From the NCBI GenBank assembly GCA_027382625.1, contig JAJKFJ010022070.1, forward strand, positions 186,001-250,000: a DNA stretch of 64,000 nt, read 5' to 3'. The notes beneath the pieces are model-generated. The model had not been told where the DNA came from. It ran no database searches and was given only the letters and a program-made list of their open reading frames with translations. Position numbers and translations under genes: made by a program. This document shows, one piece after another, positions 58,931 through 64,000 of this stretch (position 1 is its first letter; each line of letters begins with the position of its first letter). The stretch is from Tetmemena sp. SeJ-2015. Lineage: Eukaryota; Ciliophora; Spirotrichea; Sporadotrichida; Oxytrichidae.

Positions 58931-61900
58931 ATCTTTTCTATTAAAGACATTAAATGAAATTATTTGTTAGTCTTAAATGCCAATTACCTGGTTGGTGTGA
59001 ATTTCAAGAAATATCTGTGGTTAGTTTTAATTGGTAGTTAAGTCTCATCTAATTCGTTGATAGGTTCATCCATGCCTAAAGAGTCTGAGGTTTAGCCTCT
59101 TCTGTTGAACATCAGCTCTATTTACCCTCTTCTAAACCCTGTTCCTGCCTGAGACCTGTCATTCATCACTATCATTTAGTTATAACTTAAAGAAATAAGT
59201 TTGACTGATCGGAGATTCGATAAATATAGCAGTAGTGACTGGATAGTAGTTTTCAGGGGCTGTAACCTTCAGCTTGTCGATATTTTAAACCTCATGTCTG
59301 AATTATCTCTTAACCATTCCAAGTCCATTTGAATCTGTGTAAAACACTCCCTCATTATCTATTTTCTTTCCTGGATTGTCGCTCAAGGGACCTATTTGAG
59401 AACCCAAGGTCAATCCAGTTAATGGTCGCATCCATATTCATTTCGATTGAATTAAAGTCTACTTCGAATTCAAGTGGAGGACAACCATTCGTGTAATCTG
59501 AGCCATCAGGATCTGAGGGACTTTTTAGAGGAGTGGGTATCAACTTAATCTTGACTTGTGAATTTTAAGCTGATAGTTAAGGATTGGGGCCTGCTGCCTT
59601 GAAGTTAATAAGTAGTTACTCTATTTCACCCTGAGGATAGGCATCGATTTATATAAATAGATTGTAAGCTCATATTATAAGCATTTGATTTAAGTAACTT
59701 AGATAGGGTAAGGGAGAGAGTCCTCATTAATCGTCTTGAAAGTATAAACTCCACTTTTCTGCATGCCTCCCTAGGTGAAGGGTGTGTAGTACTTAAACTC
59801 TAGTCTGAAGCTTCTGTCTTGATACTTTTCCTCGCTAGAATTATCAATTAACTCTCTGTATCTGAAATCTACTGAGCTCTTATCGTAATCAGTAACAAAT
59901 AAGTGACACTCCTCAGAGCCTATCGCCATCCCATCATTCAAATTAGATCATTTAAATAAGTGAATTATACAAAATTGTATTTTTATCAGAATTTATTTTT
60001 TCTTTTGATCTTATAATTTTAAGAAATCTAATTCCTTTATCTGAGAAATTATTTGAGTATCTTACTAAAATCGAAAAAATCTTGATTAGGTATTGATGAT
60101 TATAATTCCACTAATGAATAGATTTAGGATAATATTTTATAAATCATATTCATTAGCCAAATCAGTCATGAATTCTGAGGATCTATTATACATATCATCT
60201 TATTTTTCTGCATTTACAAAGGCTCCAGGTTAGGATTTCCTTGGAGGATGATCTTGATTTCTTTTAGGCCCTTCTCTCTCACCAGCAGGAGGGCTTGGAG
60301 GAGGTGGAACATTATTAGGGTCTGGTATAGGGTCTAGAGGAGGCCCTGGTGGTTGCAAATAATAAGAAGATATAACGAATTTCGTTTATGCTCTGAATCG
60401 TGAGAGGGGTCTATTTCTTCTTCTTTATTTTCACAAGCCTGTTTTTCAATAACGAATATCTAAGTGTCCAGAGGCTATATCGCGTGATGAATGTAAACAT
60501 CACATCCAATGTCTTTGTTCCTTGTCTCCTCATGACAGAAAATAGAGTGCTACACCTTATCTAGCTTTTTGAGTGCTCTGTCCCAAACAAAAGCTAGTAC
60601 AAAATACAAATTATGTAAGCTTTCAAGCAAGAGTAGTCAACTTCAAAAGTTAGGAAGGGCTAGTCAAACAGAGACGGATTGAAGCTTATAAAACTACTTG
60701 GGCTATATCTTGACAAGAGAATTTCCTAGAGATCTTTTCTTGGTCTTATGGTAAATCCTTCAATCGTGAGATTTCAAGCCCTCCTCTTCAGCAAGTCCTT
60801 CATTAAATTCTAATAAATCTAATATTTCATTAAGACCCTTGGCATCAAATTACTCTCTAAAGAGTTGTATTTCTAATTTCACTCAAAGCAACAATTAAAT
60901 ATATTATTTATAAATTACTTCAATAATTTCTGGAGGTTTCCAGTAATGGTATCATGATGTTAGTATGCTGCGAGCATGTCCTAAGCTCTATTAGCTTAAA
61001 CTTTGAATTTAATATTTCTATAATGGATCCAGTTTTAGAATTTAGTCTATGCTATAAAAGCCAAGCTCTGGTTTTTAAAAAAAAATGAGTTAAAATAAAT
61101 ACTGGTGAGTGGAATAAGATAGATCTCTTAGAATCTCCTTAAAGTTAGGTCTAGAAGTTAGTAACCATTCCAGAAATGTAGGCTGTACTGCATGTGCAAA
61201 GGGAAAAATCATCGTTGTATTCAGAATGTAAACTAATGAAAAACTAATATTTTACCATAAAATAAATATACTATATCTTCATCCTCATTCATTTCTTTTC
61301 TTACGGCTTTAGATAAGTTTGAACAGTGCTGAACTTGAATTTGAACTTTCCACCGAGAGTTTGTAATCTTTTTAGCGAAAGATTCCACAAATTAAATGAG
61401 CTAATTAATTTAATGAAGAAAGGACAAATTTGAAAGTCTCTCCTGCATATTGGTATGTAAAATCATCTCCTACCGGCATTATAATATTTTAGGTTTTTAG
61501 CTTTCAGCCATGTCATGGAAGCAACTCAAATACTTATTGGCCATTTAAAATTTTAATCATTATAATAAAAATTTGCTCTACCTAATTCATGATTTTGGAG
61601 CTTCCTGGGATACTGCCAGTGTTCCAAACTTCTTAGAGTATGACATCCAGGGAAAGGTGTAAGTTTTATACATAAAAGTAGTTAGCAAGGTTTTATCAGA
61701 ACTCATCGGGCCTGAGGCCCCTCAAAAGTAGGTCGCCACTCAAATTATAAACTCTACTCGTTCTTCAAGATTTGCTTTTCAATGTCTGAAATCCTTCCAA
61801 AAAATATGGCTTCAAAGCCTAGATCTTAAAACACCTTGCATTTAAAAATTTTTAAAGAAATAGCATTAGCTAATGAATGACCGAAAGCGTCAGCATGCCA

Positions 61901-62440
61901 TGCAACCTTAGGAGTCACTCCAAATTCTCTCATTAGAAAGTCGTGCCCAACTTAGATGTTCAGCAGCATGTCATTGAAAATAGGAGCAGCTTCATCAGTT
62001 GAAGAAATTCCACCACTGATAAATTCAAATCTCCCGCTCTTAACTAAAGATCGAAAGTTCATTAATAAAAAAGCGGCTTCAAAATGAAACAAGTTGTCTT
62101 TAACAGTCTTATTTTGATCCTCCCACCACATTTCAAAGAATTTAATCTCAGCATGGTTGAATGTGTATTAAGGGTAGCTCATAAGCGAAGCATACACTCT
62201 ATCTAGTATGGTTCTAACAAAGGTATTGTAGTACTCGTCCATTGTTGAAAGCCAACCTACGTCTTAATGAGAGTGAGGAATCATGTGAAAAGTGTAGCTA
62301 TCATAGATGTATTCTTTTAGAAAATAAAGATCAAAAGGTTTTCTTTACTCTAATTGACGTACTGATCCATAGAAGAGTTTCTTAGGACACTACCAGACTT
62401 GATTGGTCCAAGTGAACTAGCACCAGAGTTTAAATTTGAA
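58930..62440 (-). CDS. GH38 alpha-mannosidase, copy B
   Basis: Second GH38 gene, immediately upstream of copy A in the same orientation. N-terminus: VWQCPKKLFYGSVRQLEQ, then HMIPHSHQDVGWLSTMDEYY (metal site), HAEIKFFEMWWEDQNKTV, SGRFEFISGGISSTDEAAP, and the nucleophile box AWHADAFGHSLANA. The usual Ile/Pro around the Asp are Ala here. The C-terminal part has VFYTDSNGLGMVKRQFRHE, NYYPVTTAIFIES, NDRSQAGTGFRRGQIELMF and GMDEPINELDET. An unusual proline-rich segment (PPPPSPPAGEREGPKRNQD, about 60150-60370) sits between the halves. Several introns or IESs interrupt it. Confidence 0.85.
62055..62095 (-). other. candidate IES in mannosidase B, pointer AAGTT
   Basis: AAGTT at 62055-62059 and 62091-62095, period 36 nt. 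Removal shortens a 12-residue insertion to give VKDNFRSLVKSGRFEF, which fits GH38 spacing. In frame either way, so moderate support. Confidence 0.5.
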
Positions 62441-62449
62441 AGAAAATGA

Positions 62450-62990
62450 CTAATATACAAGAGTCAAAATTTTCAGGTTTTATAGGCTGGTTTGGCTGTT
62501 GTTAAATTTATTATTGATTTTAAGTTTGTTTTTTCTTCCTCTCCTCTTCTGCCTTTTTAGTATTACTAATCTGAGAGTATGTTCTTCTTGAGGAAAAGGT
62601 TTCTTCTGCATTTGGAGGATAGAGTAGCCTTTTAATTGTATTTTCTTGCTCTTTACTTAAACTGTAATGCATTAAATTAGTAAGAGGTATATAAATTGCT
62701 TAAATTTAAGATATCTGACAATTATAGATCTCGAGTTTGAAATTATTAAAATGGCTATTCAGTAACCCCCAGGGCTTCTGAAGCATCTAGCTGGAAATTT
62801 TACAAAAGGTTAAGATATAACAGAGCTTTTAGTCTTTAACTCTGCATTTACTAATTCAGAATCTTATTGTTTGATATTTGAAAGGGGATAAAAATCGTTT
62901 TTAAGGCTTGGTTGCGAATGTGAAGTTAGCCCATAGTGATCCAAAAATAGTTAGCAGCCAAAGGTGTTTTATTTCAACCTTTACTGGTTT
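62450..62990 (-). CDS. unassigned small protein
   Basis: Two coding-looking frames on the minus strand. The upstream one reads LDHYGLTSHSQPSLKNDFYP and then ISQPFVKFPARCFRSPGGY. The downstream one reads SLSKEQENTIKRLLYPPN, then SRRTYSQISNTKKAEEERKK and a Gln/Asn/Pro run. They may be parts of one ~150-residue gene joined by an intron or IES near 62780. No family is assigned. Confidence 0.4.
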
Positions 62991-63231
62991 CTTAATTGTA
63001 AAATGCATAATTGCAAAAAAAATTTTATAGCAAGTTAAATATTAATTTTTTTAAAACTAATAATTTTAAAAAAGAAAAAAACTTTTATTAATTTTTCATT
63101 ATAAATTTATTACCAATTTTTAAATTTAATTAAAAAATATAAAAGAGCAATTTAAATTAAAAAATTGTTTTATCATACAAAATTTATAGCCTTTTTACAC
63201 TTATAAATATTTTTTTTATTTAAGACTATCT
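62991..63231. other. AT-rich intergenic spacer
   Basis: A/T homopolymer-rich, no coding frame. Lies between divergent genes and so probably contains their promoters. Confidence 0.5.
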
Positions 63232-63720
63232 ATGAGCACTCAATAGGAAGAAACTTAACCCTGTAGCAACATTCTTCTCGGACTCGTTTACCTTGGCATA
63301 ATAAATCAAGCCCGAGGTTGTTTTGCAAGATAAAGCAAAAGGAAGCCAGAGTAGATCTTGTTAAGTATTGCGAGACATGGATTAAATTATAATTGCGTTT
63401 TTGTATTTGGATGTAGTTGATTTTAAACTGCTACCAATTATGAAATGGACAGCATTCTGGTGAGATTATTCAAATACTCTACTTAACCTACAACCCTAAA
63501 TCGTCTATTAAATAAAACCTTTTTAAATTTTCTTCTATTGAAAATTATTCTTAAAAAATTAAAATTTGGAAAAAATTAGCTTTAAACTTGTGATGCACTT
63601 ACTTCTGATAAAATCCAAAGAGTCAAACTTACTGGTTAAGAATTTTAAAACGGCCAAAATCCTCAATCTTGGGATCAAGAGATGGACTTTAAGTTTGAGA
63701 CATTCAAACTCAAATATTGA
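63232..63720 (+). CDS. small protein with C2-like segment
   Basis: Starts MSTQQEETQPCSNILLGLVY. The last exon (about 63585-63720) reads CDALTSDKIQRVKLTGQEFQ, then SWDQEMDFKFETFKLKY before TGA. This resembles the central strands of a C2 domain (VKL.GQ...T....P.W..E..F), though only part of one. The middle of the gene is interrupted around 63410-63585. About 100 residues after removal of interruptions. Tentative. Confidence 0.4.
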
Positions 63721-63816
63721 TGAACAATAAAGTCTTTTGCTTGATAGAGGTGAAAAAGCTTTTATTTACTTAATTTAATAAATTTATCAACAATTTTATC
63801 GTATTGAGATATAAAA

Positions 63817-64000
63817 ATGAATGAATAGGATCCTCTAGAAGATGATGGAGTGTGAAATAAGGCTATGTACTTATTCTATATTCTAAAGCATAACTTTATA
63901 AAGTATCAACTTTGTTAGGAAGCTTCTTCTTATGATTTGGAACATTTGAAAAGTCAGGGAATAACTGAAGTGTGTAATTAATCTAAAAAATAAAAGGAGA
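63817..64000 (+). CDS. possible dual-specificity phosphatase, N-terminal fragment
   Basis: Starts MNEQDPLEDDGV. After an interruption with TGA near 63853, continues EASSYDLEHLKSQGITEVCN, which resembles the DSP strand-helix-strand 'gs..aA.d.e.L...gITHVlN'. The window ends before the catalytic loop, so this is only suggestive. Confidence 0.35.

Overview
The window is nuclear DNA of a ciliate that reads UAA and UAG as glutamine and uses UGA as the stop. Genes such as the eIF2 beta subunit, NEK kinase, IFT57, alpha-mannosidase and ZSWIM2 only read through under that code, and they end in TGA. They carry short GT-AG introns (about 35-135 nt). The code and the 3-9 bp direct-repeat 'pointers' described below fit a spirotrich (Oxytricha/Stylonychia/Tetmemena-like) better than an oligohymenophorean. 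The species cannot be named from sequence alone.

The main conclusion is that this looks like germline (micronuclear) rather than somatic (macronuclear) DNA. Several conserved genes are broken by short AT-rich segments that lack GT-AG ends and are bounded by short direct repeats. Removing one repeat plus the segment restores the reading frame and, in several cases, a family-invariant motif: HRDLKP in a MAK-like kinase, YMSPE and EWAEKGD in a NEK kinase, GIFAP in a CLC channel. These are the properties of internal eliminated sequences (IESs). Candidates range from 11 to 64 bp. No telomeric repeats occur, and many genes lie on one continuous piece. A few genes look cut off or split onto opposite strands: an MBOAT acyltransferase and a dual-specificity phosphatase. 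That could reflect scrambled or decayed loci.

Layout. 0-5.3 kb: minus-strand genes, including a DUSP/UIM ubiquitin-linked protein. 5.4-9.9 kb: plus-strand coiled-coil genes and a 36-bp inverted-repeat pair. 10-19.9 kb: minus-strand block with an MBOAT acyltransferase, a Q/N-rich protein, a MAK/RCK kinase, PRKRIP1, a degenerate Orn/Lys/Arg decarboxylase-like protein, an in-frame NEK kinase-IFT57 fusion and ribosomal protein S28e. 20.4-26.8 kb: plus-strand CLC channel with at least eleven candidate IESs, then unassigned coding regions. 27-32 kb: a large Q/N-rich gene, a perfect 34-bp foldback element, a decayed copy of the gene's 5' end, and a split dual-specificity phosphatase. 32.3-33.2 kb: eIF2 beta. 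33.5-37.6 kb: unassigned minus-strand genes. 37.9-43.2 kb: YIPF1-like Yip1 protein, tandem cytochrome b5 protein, membrane and cytoskeletal-looking proteins. 43.4-48.1 kb: minus-strand genes around an extremely AT-rich homopolymer tract. 48.5-55.2 kb: ZSWIM2-like E3 ligase and low-complexity proteins. 55.3-62.4 kb: two tandem GH38 alpha-mannosidases. 62.4-64 kb: small genes, the last cut by the window edge.

Several genes have ciliary relatives (NEK-IFT57, MAK/RCK kinase, and possibly the proteins at 42-44 kb). Otherwise the order looks like an ordinary gene-dense genome, not an operon or a dedicated pathway. Start and end positions are approximate wherever introns or IESs lie near the ends. 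No tRNA, rRNA or CRISPR array was recognised.
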